From Irpex lacteus (taxonomy: Eukaryota; Basidiomycota; Agaricomycetes; Polyporales; Irpicaceae), in assembly GCA_001986395.2 (NCBI GenBank), contig MQVO02000032.1:62001-126000 (forward strand): 64,000 bases of DNA, given 5' to 3'. The notes under the pieces are model-generated. The model ran no database searches. It worked only from the letters and a program-made list of their open reading frames with translations, and was not told the DNA's origin. Made by a program: the position numbers and the translations under genes. Positions 34,976 to 48,045 of this stretch are shown one piece after another. The first letter of the stretch is position 1. Every line of letters begins with the position of its first letter.

Positions 34976-35457
34976 TCCGCTCCCTCTCGGTACCAAGAGC
35001 CAATTGTTGTAAAAGAATGAGTCTTAGTAGACGTTTGAAATGATATGTTATATGCTTTGCTTCCTCGGAGTTGCAGTGGCGGTGGTGGTGGCACAAAATA
35101 AAGAGCAGCTGCGCTTAGCGCTTGGCCTCGGGCTACTGCGTATATGAATGACACCCCGTTTTCGATTCGCTTTCTACAATTATTCTTACCATGCACAATA
35201 CATCACAACTGGAACCCAAGACCCCACTGTTCAACACTTTCTACCAGATTCAAACAACAGACCATCCACGCCTGTTCTCGTGTACAAACAACATACAGGG
35301 AAACTCCAAGTGGTAAACCTAATCATAACCTACAGCACACACACTCTACCATTCGCGCGAGTACACCGCTACCCAGAGTTGTTCAGGCATCCTATTTATC
35401 GAAAATTAAGTGACCTATATTGCCATAAACATCATAAATTAATGACGATAGAATTGT
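34976..35457. other. Intergenic
   Basis: This is the F-box promoter, with a short GGT run near 35080, and the 3' flank of the large BTB gene. No gene was recognised. Confidence 0.5.
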
Positions 35458-38400
35458 TCATGTCTGGGGTGCCTTAGTCACTCTATGTTCATTGTCCTGC
35501 GTATGCGACTCCGCTACCGGTTTCTTCTTCCTACGTGACCCCGTCGGATTCGAACCATCCTTACGAGGGTTCTTCTCCTGAGCGCGTGGCTCACTTCCTT
35601 CCGTCTTTTGTGTCCCCAGCTCCTTCGAACGGCTACCGCCATCCTTCTTCGTACCGTCTTTCTTCGAACCACCACTCTTCTCCTTCTTGCCTACCCTAGG
35701 CTTCTGAGCTCGCTTGGGCGGCACAGGTACAGCCATCTGCTCAGCGCGCATCCTCTCCTCCTCAGCCGTCCACCACCTCAAGAAATCTGCCTCCTGCTGA
35801 CGGGCCTGCTCCTCCTCCTGGATCTCCAACAAAGACCGTTTATCGACCTTGGGAGTGGCATCCTGTTCCAACTGCAACTGCTGAATAGCAGCGAAGGACA
35901 TCCCTGATGTGCTAGGGGAGGATTGCACGACAGGCTGAACGGGCGGTAAAGTCCACGCAGCGTTCGAACCCCTGCAACGAAGCGAAGAATCCACATATTG
36001 AGTATACAGACGAGAGTGGAGCGATAATTGATAACTTACGAGGTACGTCTAGCACCGGCTGCATTTGCATTCTTCCACGATGTCTGCCTGGACGGCGAGA
36101 TCACTGGGCCCATACTCGACCCTTGTGAGGCACTCGGAATCTGTGACGCCGAGGTAGGCTTGCTCCCACTCCGCTGAGGCGACGGTTGCAACTGATTATT
36201 ACCCAGTCTGGCTGCCTTCAAGAGAGGAGTGCCGGGCGGGGTCTGCACAGGTGATGACGAAACCGACAAGTTAGCCATGCTAGCAGGAGAAGCGAGACTC
36301 TTCCACGGAGATCCTCGCGGACCACGGCTAGAGCTTGCAATTCCAGTCGCAGGTGAGGATGTTGATTGCGGTGGTGGGCTACGCCAGTTCGATGATGAAG
36401 CCGGCAATACACTCGGTCGGATGATAGGCGTTCTAGTCGTAGCAGACTTTCCCACTTCAGCCTCGGCCATGATAGACTTCATGTCAACACTGAGACTAAC
36501 GTCAGATCCTCACAGCGTAGACACGGATTACTGTCAAACTCACCGAGGCGTCGAAGCAACCTTCCAACCTCCGACACCACTCTTGCTAGGCGTAGATGGT
36601 TCTTTTAGGACTCTGTCCTTCGGCACAGGTGAAGGCGCCTCCTTCCCGAGGAATATAGCCTTCTCACTTTCCTCAACTCCATCCATAGCAAACAAATCGT
36701 CCTCGCCCAGCGAAGCACCACCCGCCAACTTGCTTGACGACACCCTCGGCCTGACGACCGGTGACCCCGGCGCTGACTCCCTCTTCGTGAGGCCTGGCGG
36801 AGACATCCTCGCCTCTCTCGCCTCTCTCATAGCATTCCCCCTCTCCTTCTCTGCTGCCCTCGCAGTCGGCACTATAGGAATTGGGAAATCCTGCAACGAA
36901 ATCCACTCCGTGTTCCTCTCCATAGCACCATCTACCAACACGTTCGACCTCGAGAGTGGCGACTTGTCCGCCTGTTGGGCACGTATGAACTTCGCGAGCT
37001 GCTTCACGATGTCGACGGGCAAGTCATCTAGCATGTGTCCCTCGAGGAAGGTCTCCATCCCCTGTGCGATGTACCTCTGCACGCTGCGAACTAGCGCTGG
37101 AGAGTTGAAGTGGGTTGCATCTACGAGAATCGACGAGGCGTTCGTGGTGATGACTCGCTTCAGGATGACGGCAGAGCACAGAAGTGTGAGGCGTTCGAGT
37201 AGGAGCTCGTTCTATCGCAATACACATATAGATAGCCAGTTTAGTAAGATTGAGAGGCGAAGAAGGGTAGATTACTCACAGCCACAGACATCACGTCGAA
37301 CATGCACTGGATCAGCTCGTCCACAGAGTTGACCGTCTCTACAAACAATAAACTATGAGCGGAAACATAGAAGAGAGGAATAACTACGTACCGAGAACAT
37401 CAAAGATCTCTCGATCCCCACCATACAAAAACCTCATCACGTACTGCACAGAAGCCCACCTCAGATGCCTCAACTCAACCCTCACAACCCCCTCCTCGCT
37501 CCACCGATTCACTGTCCACACATCCGCATCAAACATCGCTTGGAATAACGGCGACCGCGCTCTCAGAATCGCAGAATGGCACGGAACTTCTCTATCTTCT
37601 AAGACGAGCACGACGTCCCTGGCCAACGCCGATTTTCTTTCCTTGGAAGAAGTGGTGGTGTCGGAGGACGAAAGCAACGGAAGGACGTGCTTCACGAGCG
37701 ATTTCGGCACCTCACGCTTGAACGCCGCCTCAAGCGCAGACCCAAGAGCAGGTAACTCAAAGACAACAGCACACGCCTTGAGCTCCTCCTTCACCTTCCC
37801 CACCTGAATACCTAGCGGGTTAATGAACGCCTTGAGCGCCGCCGCGACCCGCCAGTCCCACACCGACAGGACTTCATCCGTGTAGAGGTACACGAGGAGG
37901 ATGAGGACCGTCAGGGGATGACACCCCTTGAAGGTAAGATGCATGGGACGCTTCCAGGGCGCGAGTGCAGGTCCGTTAGTCGGTCGTAGGGATGTCGAGG
38001 GCTGCTTGACGAGGGAGACTTTCAGAGATACAGCGTCGTATTTGTACTCGACAGTTTGCGTCCCACTGAGGATGTCAGCAAATACAGATGAGCGAGCGGC
38101 AAGGACAAGACAATGCGCAGGTATCTTCGGCTGCGAACCCGCCTGGACGTGGATGATCAGGTCCGCGCCATGTCGATTGCCAGAATACGATGCCGTATGG
38201 TCGCTGAAGGGACCTGTGGTTGGGGAAGTCTTGTGTGCTAGCAAGGCTCTACAGAGAGCCACGAGATCCCGCTGGTCCTTGGCAATCGACGGCGACTCAT
38301 CCTGCTCATCCACCTCGCCTTCCTCACCCAACGCACTTGCCTCCGGTACACCATCCCTCTCCTCATCCGGATGGTCCTGCTCGCGAGGGAAGTACGGCTG

Positions 38401-40422
38401 AATCAACGCCAAATCCTCACTTAACAAGTTGCCTGTGAGTTCAATAGGATCCAAGTCCGCGTCAACACGCAACGCGCCAAACGCCCCCGTCGAGTTCGCG
38501 CACACTCTGACAACACGCTGGAGGTAAGGCACACGTTGGAACTTGAACGCCTTCCCTGCCGTCCGTGCCCTCACGAAGACATGCCCCGACTCTGTACAGA
38601 TGATGATCGAGCCATCCGCTCCGAGGGCGACGTCCTATAGTGATCGTATCAGCTGGTCATGTCGTGCTGCAGTAACAATGACATGCAGCAATACCTTGAC
38701 AGCACTGAACTTCTTCCTCAACGCCCACACCCGCTGAGGCCTCACGACTTCCCTATTCCGTCCCTGGCCAGCACTCCCCGCGCCCGACGTCGACTCCGCA
38801 GTGAGAGGCGGATTAGGCAACGAAAACGTGAACAGCTCCCCGTTCGACGACAACGCCGCGAATACGTTGTCGCAAGTCGTGATCTTCTCGATGCTCGTAC
38901 TTCGCACAGCTTGGGGTGGTCTGTAAATCTTGATCTCAGACGGGAAGCCGCGCGCAGGGAATCTACACGCGTGAGACCGACACGTGTTTGGTGATTAGAT
39001 TAGCTGTGTAGATTTGAGTGAATGGTAGAGACTGCACTGACGTCACGCGGAAATGACTGTCGTTGTAAAGACATAGTACGTCGTGGCTTTCGAGGAGACA
39101 GGCCATGGCGTTATCCTGCGAGCAAATGAATGTTAACGACAGACCAAATATATGCATAGAGGCACTCACAGCTATGGCTACTGAGAGCACTGGTTGCGAG
39201 ACCCTCGGAACGAGGCGAGGAAGAACTTGTACTGGGTGTGCATTCTTGTCGTAGCCTGCAAACCAATGAGCAAGTGAATGGCGTATGATGCTTCAGCGTA
39301 CCAAGTTGGCCATTATTCGTTCCCCAGGTGTACACTTCCCCACTAGTCCAACAGGCCGATGCCGTCTTACACGCTGCCACACCAATAATGACCTTCTTGC
39401 TCAATGGCCCGCCAATCTTCCTGGGCACAGATTGAATCTGTTCCTCCGTCTTCCCGTTGCCTCCCTGAGACGCTTCAAGCGTGTATCCGAGCTGCGCAAA
39501 CCTGTTCAAGCCCCAGCTCAGCACTTCGCCAGATGTTGTCAGAGCGAGCGTGTGATCTTGTCCCAAGGCAACGGATGCGATGGGTTGAGAAAGTTGGGGC
39601 ATCGGTATGAGGTTGTATTGTGTATGCTGCCCAGGGCCCAGTCGACCGCCACTACCAAAGCCGCATGCACGGAAGTTAGACTTTGGCTCAGTGGTGACCA
39701 CGCCTACGAAGACATGAGGCAAAGCATAGACACGATGCGAATAGCAACTCACCGGTATGCAACTTCGACATGACCACCTGCCTCACCGGCGCGGGCGCAA
39801 ACCTCTCGTCAATGTGCGCGTTATCTTGCCTTGGTTGTACAGGCACCAGGCTGATCTGGTCAGGGAATGCACGGTCATCGGCGTCGCCATGTCCCAGTGC
39901 AGCATTCCTATTCGCGCCCCACGTAAATAGCTCTGCTCGAAGTCTCGCGTCCTCCTTATCTCTAGGCTTCGTTCCTTCCACAGTCGAGTTGTACAGATCA
40001 AACGCAGTGTACCCTTCAGAGTCCTTGAGTGTGACATCAATATCCGGTCTCTGAAGGAGTATTAGAGCAGTCGAGAGGTTCCCGTGGTAGAGCGCACGAT
40101 GCAGCGCCGTCCAATGACTCTCCTTATCCGGGAGATTGACGTTAATGTGCGGATGGGCGAGAAGCTTGCGAACATACTCCGGGGCAGCCGCATCAGTCGC
40201 AGATGCCGCCAAGTGCAGTACTGTTCGACCTGAAGGGTCGCGAGCGTTCACGTCGAAACCTGCGGAGGTCATGGAGGCGAGGGGGTTGGGTCGGGTCCAT
40301 GACTTGCCTCCGCTCGTGCTGGGCGCGCCCCCATGGCCGGACTGCGAGCGAGTGGGGGTATCGAGCAGGCGTTGGAAGGCCTGCTGATTTCGTAGAGTGA
40401 AGTAGACATGGAGAGCGGTCAT
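35458..40422 (-). CDS. Ankyrin/RCC1/double-BTB protein (IBtk/Btb3-like)
   Basis: Ten exons give 1,479 residues with all phases consistent: 40422-39753, 39703-39302, 39255-39170, 39115-39042, 38962-38695, 38634-37392, 37338-37280, 37211-36544, 36495-36040, 35971-35458. Ankyrin repeats lie at about residues 50-150 (DPSGRTVLHLAA, HWTALHRALYHGN, DSEGYTAFDLYN). RCC1-type blades follow at about 165-500 (LFTWGANRNAALGHGD, VLSWGLNRFAQLG, VYTWGTNNGQLG). A first BTB domain begins near 656 (ADLIIHVQAG, IPAHCLVLAARSSVF) and a second near 840 (DREVPCHSAILRARSPLFQ). The long C-terminal part is Ser/Pro/Lys-rich and disordered-looking. The order matches animal IBtk and fission yeast Btb3, which bind CUL3 (established for those families), so a ubiquitin-ligase adaptor role is likely. 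The start of exon 9 could also be at 36489. Confidence 0.87.
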
Positions 40423-42194
40423 GCAGTGAGGGAAAGACCAGAGCGGAGGGTGCGATACACTCCGCTAGGTCTTGGGATGGGCTGCACTCGACGAGTTGCA
40501 CGCCCTGTGATTGTCGCAGAGAAACTGCAGACGGTAGTGGCCTTGAGGTAAGACTTGTCTTGTAAAGTTTGAGGTTTGAAGAGTTGTTTCTAGGCGTGAA
40601 ATCAAGGAAAAACAAGACGAGATGAGAGTCGAAGACAAGTTGCGCGGAGTGACGAGTTACGGTGCCGGGACAGAGATAGCAGCTCAGCGCTTATCTCATC
40701 TACTGACTCTTCTGGCAAACCACCACGTTCCAATTTGGTGTCTCCTTATTTGCGCAAGTAACGAACGTTTTTGCGCATGAAACTCGAGCTATAATTCAAG
40801 AAAGGTCTAAGGAGGAAAGATGGGAGTTGGAGAAAGACTGAATGATGCGTTTAACTGTGACTGTATGTGCATCCGCATTTCACGAGTCATATGATGATGC
40901 TTATTGTACATGTCTCACATCTAGAAATTTAAACAGCTGGTCTACTGTACAAATACCGTGGCCTAATCTCTGTACGACAACCTATGCTAATGCTTAGGAC
41001 CCTTGTATCACTTGCGGGCTGGGTGAAGCGAGAAACATAACATAAAGTCCTAGGCGTGGCGCTTGCACTAAAGGTATGTCTGTATGGTCGATTTTTGCAC
41101 CGTTTCTCTTGACACAGCCTGAGTGCCTCCGCTAATTGTCCATACTTTCTATCACCGCACCAGAAGTACTGGCTCCCAGTCAGCACTGTACCGTCATCTG
41201 GTTCCTCGTCGAACCTCTTGTATGCTCTGGCTCCCCAACCTATTCGGCCAACGCAGTGCGTGCCATCTCCCGCGAGCAGTACCACTAAAAATTCAGTGGG
41301 ATAATATGGCGGGCTGCTCCTCGACACAATTTTAAAGTGGGCTACTTCTGCCCATACCAAGAACGCGCCGCCGATCCAGCGGATAGTCCTTCTGTGTTCG
41401 CGGCCATTGTTCACAGCTTCAGATTGTTACGTCGGCACCATGCACTGACTTCAACAGGTCGTGTAATAGGCTCTGGAACTCTATCTTTTCCTGTTCCGAG
41501 AAGAAGGCATCCACTCGGCTTGCGAACACGTTCCCAGAAATCGTACATGCACAGAGGCATCTGTTGTACGCAGGTGCACAAACCAGTGCGTATACGGTGG
41601 CTGAAACTACACTTCTGTAACCATGGCATGGAAACTTATCTCTCAGAGCAATATGAGATATCTATAACACAGGTATGCCCTCCTATCTAGCTTTTGTTCC
41701 TGAACTGTTGTCTCTGAGCACGTTCGTACATATCAGCCAATTATATCCATTTCTTGACGAACGTTCGCTCATCCTCAATGTTACTTTTCCATCTGGGAAT
41801 CGGATTCGGAGCGGCAAGGCTGTATCATACCCATCGGTCACGGTCAGACTGACCCAAAGGCATAGAAGGGGTTCTCTATGCCAGGCAACCTAGTATGTGA
41901 GAGTCCATGCCGTTCAATTATCCAACCTTACGCTCAATCTGAGCTTGTAGCACAGGTGTGCTTGCTGCGATCTGGCAGCCTCATCCCTTCTCATTCCCAT
42001 CCTACGCACTGGATGCTGTAGTGCTGGCCACATGATACTAGGTTTCCCTCTTTCATTAACGGGGAGACAGTGTATCATGTCAAACTTATAGCTGTGCACA
42101 CAGCACATTCGTGTTTAAAAACCGGACAATCCTACAAGTTTTTCTCTCACCTAGCCCTCACACACTTCTGTCGTCGTCCCCCAAAGTACCAGTC
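40423..42194. other. Long intergenic region
   Basis: This is divergent promoter space between the large BTB gene and the phosphate transporter. A 161-codon open frame lies at 41414-40929 on the minus strand, with no family resemblance and no support from composition; it is not called as a gene. Nothing else was recognised. Confidence 0.5.
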
Positions 42195-45100
42195 ATGGAC
42201 GGTCCCAGGGATAGTCAATACTCATTCGACGGTGAGAACTCACAACTCGCGAGTTCACCGCCTGAGATGGGCTCCCTTTCATCTCACGCCACCGCCCATA
42301 TATCGCCCCTTACTGGTAACTCAACGCTGCCACTCTCCGGCGCCTCAAACGTTGTCATACACGAGCCCAAACCAGCCAATCACCCTCATACAAATGTCTT
42401 GCGCGTCACTTCCCCCATAACTCGACCGCCTACCTACGCATCAAGACTAGAAGCAGACCTATCAGACACACGTATCTTTCCTAGCACGCAGGGTGCTCAA
42501 CGACGTTTCTCTGTAGTACAGGATGAGCCGTTTGACCCTTCACAGCTTGTAAGCCAATTGCAGTATCCTCAGCCACCTGCGGGTCCAAGTGGCAAGACAA
42601 AGCCTATACTCTACTCTGACAACGCCAGATGTGGACTTGGGTACACATCGAGAGATCCCCGCGCAGCCTACCTACAATCCGATTACATCCATGGTCACCC
42701 TCTTCAGCAATCGACTACTACCGGCGCATCATCCCTCGGCCATTCGAGAGAGCATGGGTATCGTCTGGCAATAGCTATGCATGACTCAAATGCACCAGCC
42801 TTTTTGCAAGCCTACGATAAGTTCATGATAGAAAGAACTTTAACTGGTGGCGATAACAAACAATATGGACATCAATATAATGACTCGTCCTCCAGTAATG
42901 ATGCACATGGTGTGCCTCCGTTGACGATCCTCAGGTGCTCCGAGCAGGACACTCTGGACCACGTTGGTTATAGACTCTCAAGGGAGAGGATGACTGCGTT
43001 GTCCGAGGTAGACCATGCTGTATTCTCGTGAGTCATTCTCCCTGCTCTTACAGATTCATGGCTTATCGAGACCTTGACCTCCAGGTGGTTCCACTTCAAG
43101 GTGTGCTTGATCGCTGGAGTAGGCTTCTTTACCGATGCGTAAGTATCGAGACACTCAATACACCGCCCCCTTTCGTCGTGTAAGTCATTTTCTGATTTTC
43201 TTACCCTCCAGGTACGACATCTTTGCGGTCAACATCGCCTCCAGTATGATGAGGTTTATCTATGACATCAATGGTTCTAATGGTGAGTGACCTGAGCTGC
43301 ATGATTTCAGCGCCATGTCATGCTGATGCTCGCTCCATAGCTCTTGAGCAAGCGGCGGTAAAGGCAGCTGCTCCTATAGGCACATTGATCGGTCAACTAC
43401 TGTTTGGCTGGTTAGCAGATCGTATTGGCCGTAAACGGATGTGTACGTGTATTTCCTTCACGACGGTCCTTGGACAGCACGCCCTAACGTATCTCACCCC
43501 CTCAGACGGTATCGAGCTCATCATTATCATAATCGGCACCTTCGGCCAGTCCCTAGCCGCCAATTCAGACGTTCACACGGTCAACATTTTCTCTGCCCTC
43601 ATCGTCTGGCGAATCATCGTAAGCACGCACTTTCAAACCGATACTTGCTCTTGACGCGGGTATCCGTCCGTGTCGTTGTACTACAGATGGGTTTGGGGGT
43701 CGGAGGCGATTATCCGCTCTCTGCGGTCATATCGTCAGAGTTTGCGGCCACGCACATTCGTGGACAGATGCTCACCGCCGTCTTTGCCAATCAAGGCTGG
43801 GGTCAGTTTTGTAAGCAACAAATTCCAGCCGCTTTTCTGCACCCAATCAACTCTTAATTCCGAGTTTATGCCATCGATCTAGTCGCAACAGTCGTGGCGG
43901 GTGTCACCGTCGCAGGCTTCCGCGGGTCTTTCTCTTCGGAAAGTCTGTCCCAAAATATCTACATGGACGTGAACAACACCACTGCGGGTCTCTCCCCCAC
44001 AGGCATCGCTTTCCGTCAAGACATCGATCAATCATGGCGAATCCTCATCGGTCTTGGATGCGTCCCAGCCGCCATCGCCCTTTGGTTCCGCCTCACCATC
44101 CCTGAGACACCTCGCTTCACGATGGACATCGAGCGAAATGTGAGACAGGCAATAGACGACATTGACCAGTTTCTGAAGACGGGGTCGTATTATTATGATC
44201 CGGACTCGATCGTCATTCGTGTGCTGGCACCTCGTGCGAGTTGGAAGGACTTTTTTGCATACTTTGGAAGGTGGGAGAATTACAGCGTACTGGCTGCGTG
44301 TGCATATACGTGGTTCGCGATTGACGTGAGTGCCTTGTGCATGCTACCACGTTGAGCTGACTCTAGACTTGACTGGTATCATTACAGGTTGTATTCTACG
44401 GCCTAGGGCTCAACACCGACAAGTTCTTCTCTGCGATCGGGTTCTCTTCACACCTCGACCAGAGCGCGCAATCAGCAGACCACGTCGTAGGAATGATTTT
44501 CAAGGATTTCATGGATTTGATCATCGCCAACATGTTCCTGTCCGCCGTCGGCCTCATACCAGGTTACTGGGTGACATTCCTCCTCATTGAGAAACTCGGA
44601 AGGAAGAAAATCCAAATGATTGGCTTTGCGATGCTCACAGTACTGTTCATTACCATGGGTATGTCCTATGCCACCACGAGTCCCATAATGTACTTACTCT
44701 TCTTACCACTCTCGCTCCCATGCAGGTGCTACCTTCTCCACCCTGACCACACAGCTGTCCTCTGATGGCTCAAACTCACTCTTTGGGATCCCCTCTGGCG
44801 CCAAAGTCTTCCTGCTCCTGTTCATCCTCGCCAGTTTCTTCCAGAACTTTGGACCTAACACGACGACCTTCATCATTCCTGCCGGGAACTTCCCCACTCG
44901 ATACCGGTCGACGTGCCACGGAATATGTGCTGCAAGTGGCAAGATAGGGGCCATCATGTCTCAATTCGCGTTCCAGAATGTGTCTCCGATGAAAGTGTAC
45001 GTACCGCGACGAAACTCACTGCTCATACTGATTTGTGAACCGTTTTGGCTGGCAGTTTGTTGGCATACGTACCATTCACGATCACAGGGCTTGCAGCGAC

Positions 45101-45317
45101 ATTCCTCATACCTGAGACGGCACAAGAGACGTTAGAGAACCTCAGCGGTGAAGAGTCAAGCAGCTTCATCCAAGGTATGTAACACAGCTCGCCTCCTCTT
45201 CATTCAAGTCGAATAATCCAATTGACAATGTTGACGGTTCTGACATTCGTAGGCCCCGTACGACCGGATCCTGCCACTGCAGGGTATATTCAGACGGCCA
45301 TGCAGTTCCCGGCATAG
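42195..45317 (+). CDS. PHO84: PHO84-type inorganic phosphate transporter with long N-terminus
   Basis: Eleven exons give 827 residues with consistent phases: 42195-43027, 43085-43138, 43212-43282, 43341-43442, 43506-43618, 43687-43810, 43865-44325, 44388-44658, 44726-44996, 45056-45174, 45253-45317. From [20 protein letters not shown] onward it is a major facilitator phosphate:proton symporter. [12 protein letters not shown] is the MFS loop motif after helix 2, [19 protein letters not shown] is the family signature, and [20 protein letters not shown] is typical of helices 10-11. It should import phosphate at the plasma membrane. The usual length is about 540-600. Here about 260 extra Ser/Pro-rich residues precede the normal start ([16 protein letters not shown]) in the same exon. 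Translation could start later, so the long N-terminus is less certain than the rest. Confidence 0.85.
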
Positions 45318-45930
45318 TATCCCGGCCACGGTTGTGCCTCAATGGTCTCTTGGACCCCAAGATCACTGGTACGGCAGGCCACGCAAGTCGGGTACGATTG
45401 AGGTTTTGGAACTCCTCATGCTTCTTGTAGGAGCTAGCTCCTTCGCAGTGTTGTAGAGCGGACATTTCGCTGTTTATCTAGATACCGTTATGCTTCGAAT
45501 TCTCTCTAAATTTCGGCTTTCCGAGTTGATCTTCTCTCGTACATCTCGTAAACTGTTTAAGATGAAGATAGCTCAACAGTTGTACTATACAGATTCCAGA
45601 TTTTCGACGACATACCAGATACCAGACACCAGACACCCTTGTACTCCTACCTCGAGGCAGTTGAAGGACTGCTCGCAAATTAACGGATATTATCGAGATA
45701 CAGGTTTCCAGTGCTAAACGAGTATATTATCGCAGAAGATGACGGGATTCCAGGGCAATTGGTGTATAAGAGTCTGTACAACAGACACGGAAGAAGCAAA
45801 AGGTGAACATAAACTTCAGCAATAGGGAGTTCGTATACATACTCTGCATTACGAGTAATAGGCGAGGAAGAATAAATTAGATAGTCCAACATTGAAACGA
45901 GACTTAAAACGCCTTGAGAATGCACGTTCA
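45318..45930. other. Intergenic between convergent genes
   Basis: This is the 3' flanks of the phosphate transporter and of the membrane protein ending at 45931. No gene was recognised. Confidence 0.5.
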
Positions 45931-47614
45931 CTAGTGGGACGGAGGATGAGGGAGAGGGTGCAGGTGAGGGTGAGGGTGATCTTGACCGTTCGTAACCTCA
46001 TGCGCCTGCTCCACGACGCCTACATTCGTAAACCCAGGTAACGGTCCTTCCGGGGGTGAATAATCCGGCAACGGTCCAGCAAGTATCTCCTGCTGCATCC
46101 TCAGCTCCTCCATCTCGCTCCGCAAACTCGCGATCTCCTGCACCAGGTTCAAGCTGATACCACCAGCAGGACTTGCGTTGGTAGATGACGGACGTCCCGG
46201 GACGTTTCGTACTTCTTGCTGAGCACGGAGTTGCTGAACTTCCTGGCGTAACGAGCGTATCTCGTTTTCGATACTGGATGCGTGCTCCCGAGAGAGTTTG
46301 GATCCGGTGGTACGTGAGGGAGAGCTGTAAATCGTCGACGCTGCAGGCGTGCCGGATATAGGCGTCGCTTGTGATGATCGTACTAGAGACGCGAGCTCTT
46401 CTCGAAGGACCTGGACATCGGCATGCAGAGTGTCATCATCCTGGCCAGAGTAAGAGGAGAAAGGAACATCATTGCTTCTGGCCGTCGACGGACTGATCTC
46501 CGTCATTTCATCCTCGAGCTTCAAAGCCGAGGGCACGTAGGTCTGCGCAACGTCCGCGTTCTTGTCCTCTGGAGTGACCGCGACCATTCCGTCAAAGGGC
46601 TGACGAGCTTTGTTGATAAACGGTGAAACGCTCGCTGCCTTTCGGCGACCCCGCCTTCTGTACCACCACAAGCCGAATATGATGGCTGCGATGAGAACGA
46701 CGCCGCCTACGACGCCTCCTGCGACCGGTCCAGCCACGCTACGAGAATGAGAGCCACCAGAAGAGGCAGCTGTACTACCCGTGCCGCTGGATGGCTGTGT
46801 CGAAGGGGTGTCGTCGGTTACATTGGTACTATCAGAGTATAGGAAAGTGTTAGTTCTCTGGTATTCAGATGGATCAAACGTTCCTAAGACGCACGTGTAC
46901 ATCGCGTAATCGAATAGCACATTGGTCTGGTTCGGTCCAAACGCGCTTACTCCCACAGTGTGTTCCCCATACGGGATGTCCTCCTTGGAGAATATGGAGG
47001 CATTGTATAAGAACCCTTCAGTGATGTTGGGTGTGCGAGTGTAGCGACCGAGAATCTCTCCATCGAGAGTAACGTTAACGTCCGTAAGAGCCAGTTTGAC
47101 CAGGATATTGAAGATGTAGAAGGCCGTTCCTGGTAGTTGGAGTTAAGCATCGACGTTGAAGGAGCAAGCGAGCGATAGGTAATACCATTAAACTTGAACT
47201 CGAACGCTAACGGCTCAACGTCGCGATCCGGGATATGAGTTCCATCGTGCCATGTACCTATAATCGTGAAAGCGTGATTAGCGAGCTAGCCAGAGAATAG
47301 AAGTCGCATACGTACCGTCGAACGCAGAGCTGTTGTCTGGTTTCAGCGCACAGTAGTTACATCCGCTTCCTTGAGACCAAACTCCAGGCGGTGTGTACGT
47401 GACCTATTCACAGCAGCAGCGCAGATAAAAAAATATGGGCAGATGTTAGCAAGAAGACGGCGCAGAAATGAGATGTAAAACGTACCAAACGGCCTGTCTT
47501 TTCATCGCCTAGCTGATCGTCTATCGTATAGTTTACCCATCTCTCTCCTCGGACTCCAGAAACGACGGCAGACACTACAAGGAACAGAGCAGCGGCACAC
47601 CAAGAGGCCTTCAT
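45931..47614 (-). CDS. Single-pass membrane protein with secreted-type ectodomain
   Basis: Five exons give 473 residues: 47614-47486, 47403-47316, 47257-47186, 47129-46895, 46828-45931. The fourth intron (46894-46829, 66 bp, with an ACTAAC branch site) would stay in frame if retained. A signal peptide (MKASWCAAALFLVVSAVVS) is followed by an ectodomain with conserved pieces seen in many mushroom proteins: CNYCALKPDNSSAFDGTWHD, FEFKFNGTAFYIFNILV, YGEHTVGV. A Ser/Thr-rich stalk leads to one helix (AGGVVGGVVLIAAIIFGLWW), then basic RRRGRRK and a cytoplasmic part with coiled-coil heptads (IENEIRSLRQEVQQLRAQ, LVQEIASLRSEMEELRMQ). The C-terminus is a His/Pro run. It looks like a surface or wall-sensing protein, but no function is known. 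It is divergent from the gene at 48046. Confidence 0.8.
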
Positions 47615-48045
47615 CCTCCAGACAGCCCTGGTGAAGGACAGAGGGAGTTGGAAGCAAAACGAGGACAGCCAAGGATCATGTCCACAGGCTGATCATGGCC
47701 GCATGATATCGCTGTCAGTTCTCATTGACCATGCGTGATCCGTTGATAGTCCGATGGTTTGTGTTTGATGGGCCGCATTTGCCATCCTTATGGAGACAGG
47801 AGTTGGTATAAGTTGATTTAGATACGCTTTGCGAAGGCAAGAAGAAATAGAGGAAGAAGTGGTGGTGGCAGAAGGTGGCAGAAAAAGCCTCGGAGTTAAA
47901 TTCTAAGAATTACCCGATAAGGAAAGGCATCGGTATCGAACGCCAAATCGGCCGAGCGGCGAGCGGTCCCTGAGGCCTGGAAACAGGAACCACCATCTCC
48001 TTTCGGAGCAATTACCAACTTCCAGCTCGTTATGCCCTTGACAAG
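47615..48045. promoter_or_regulatory. Shared divergent upstream region
   Basis: The 431 bp between two divergent genes (membrane protein on minus, nucleoside permease family on plus) must hold both promoters. No specific element was recognised apart from short GTGGTGGCAGAAGGTGGCAG repeats near 47865. Confidence 0.45.

Noticed and set aside
35540..35560. GGTTCGAATCC, a tRNA T-loop-like word (minus strand)
   Set aside because: It is coding sequence (DGSNPT) in the last exon of the BTB gene, and no acceptor stem, D-loop or anticodon arm surrounds it.
36229..37332. Long open frame on the plus strand (367 codons)
   Set aside because: It lies fully antisense to exons 7-9 of the BTB protein gene and their introns; it has no family resemblance and is explained by the Ser/Pro-rich coding sequence on the other strand.
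40929..41414. 161-codon minus-strand open frame
   Set aside because: It has no recognisable domain, signal peptide or paralogue, and there is no sign of splicing; kept only as a note in the intergenic entry.
46829..46894. Reading through the fourth intron of the single-pass membrane protein
   Set aside because: The 66-bp stretch stays in frame, but it has GTGCGT, an ACTAAC branch site and a terminal TAG at proper spacing, so splicing is more likely.
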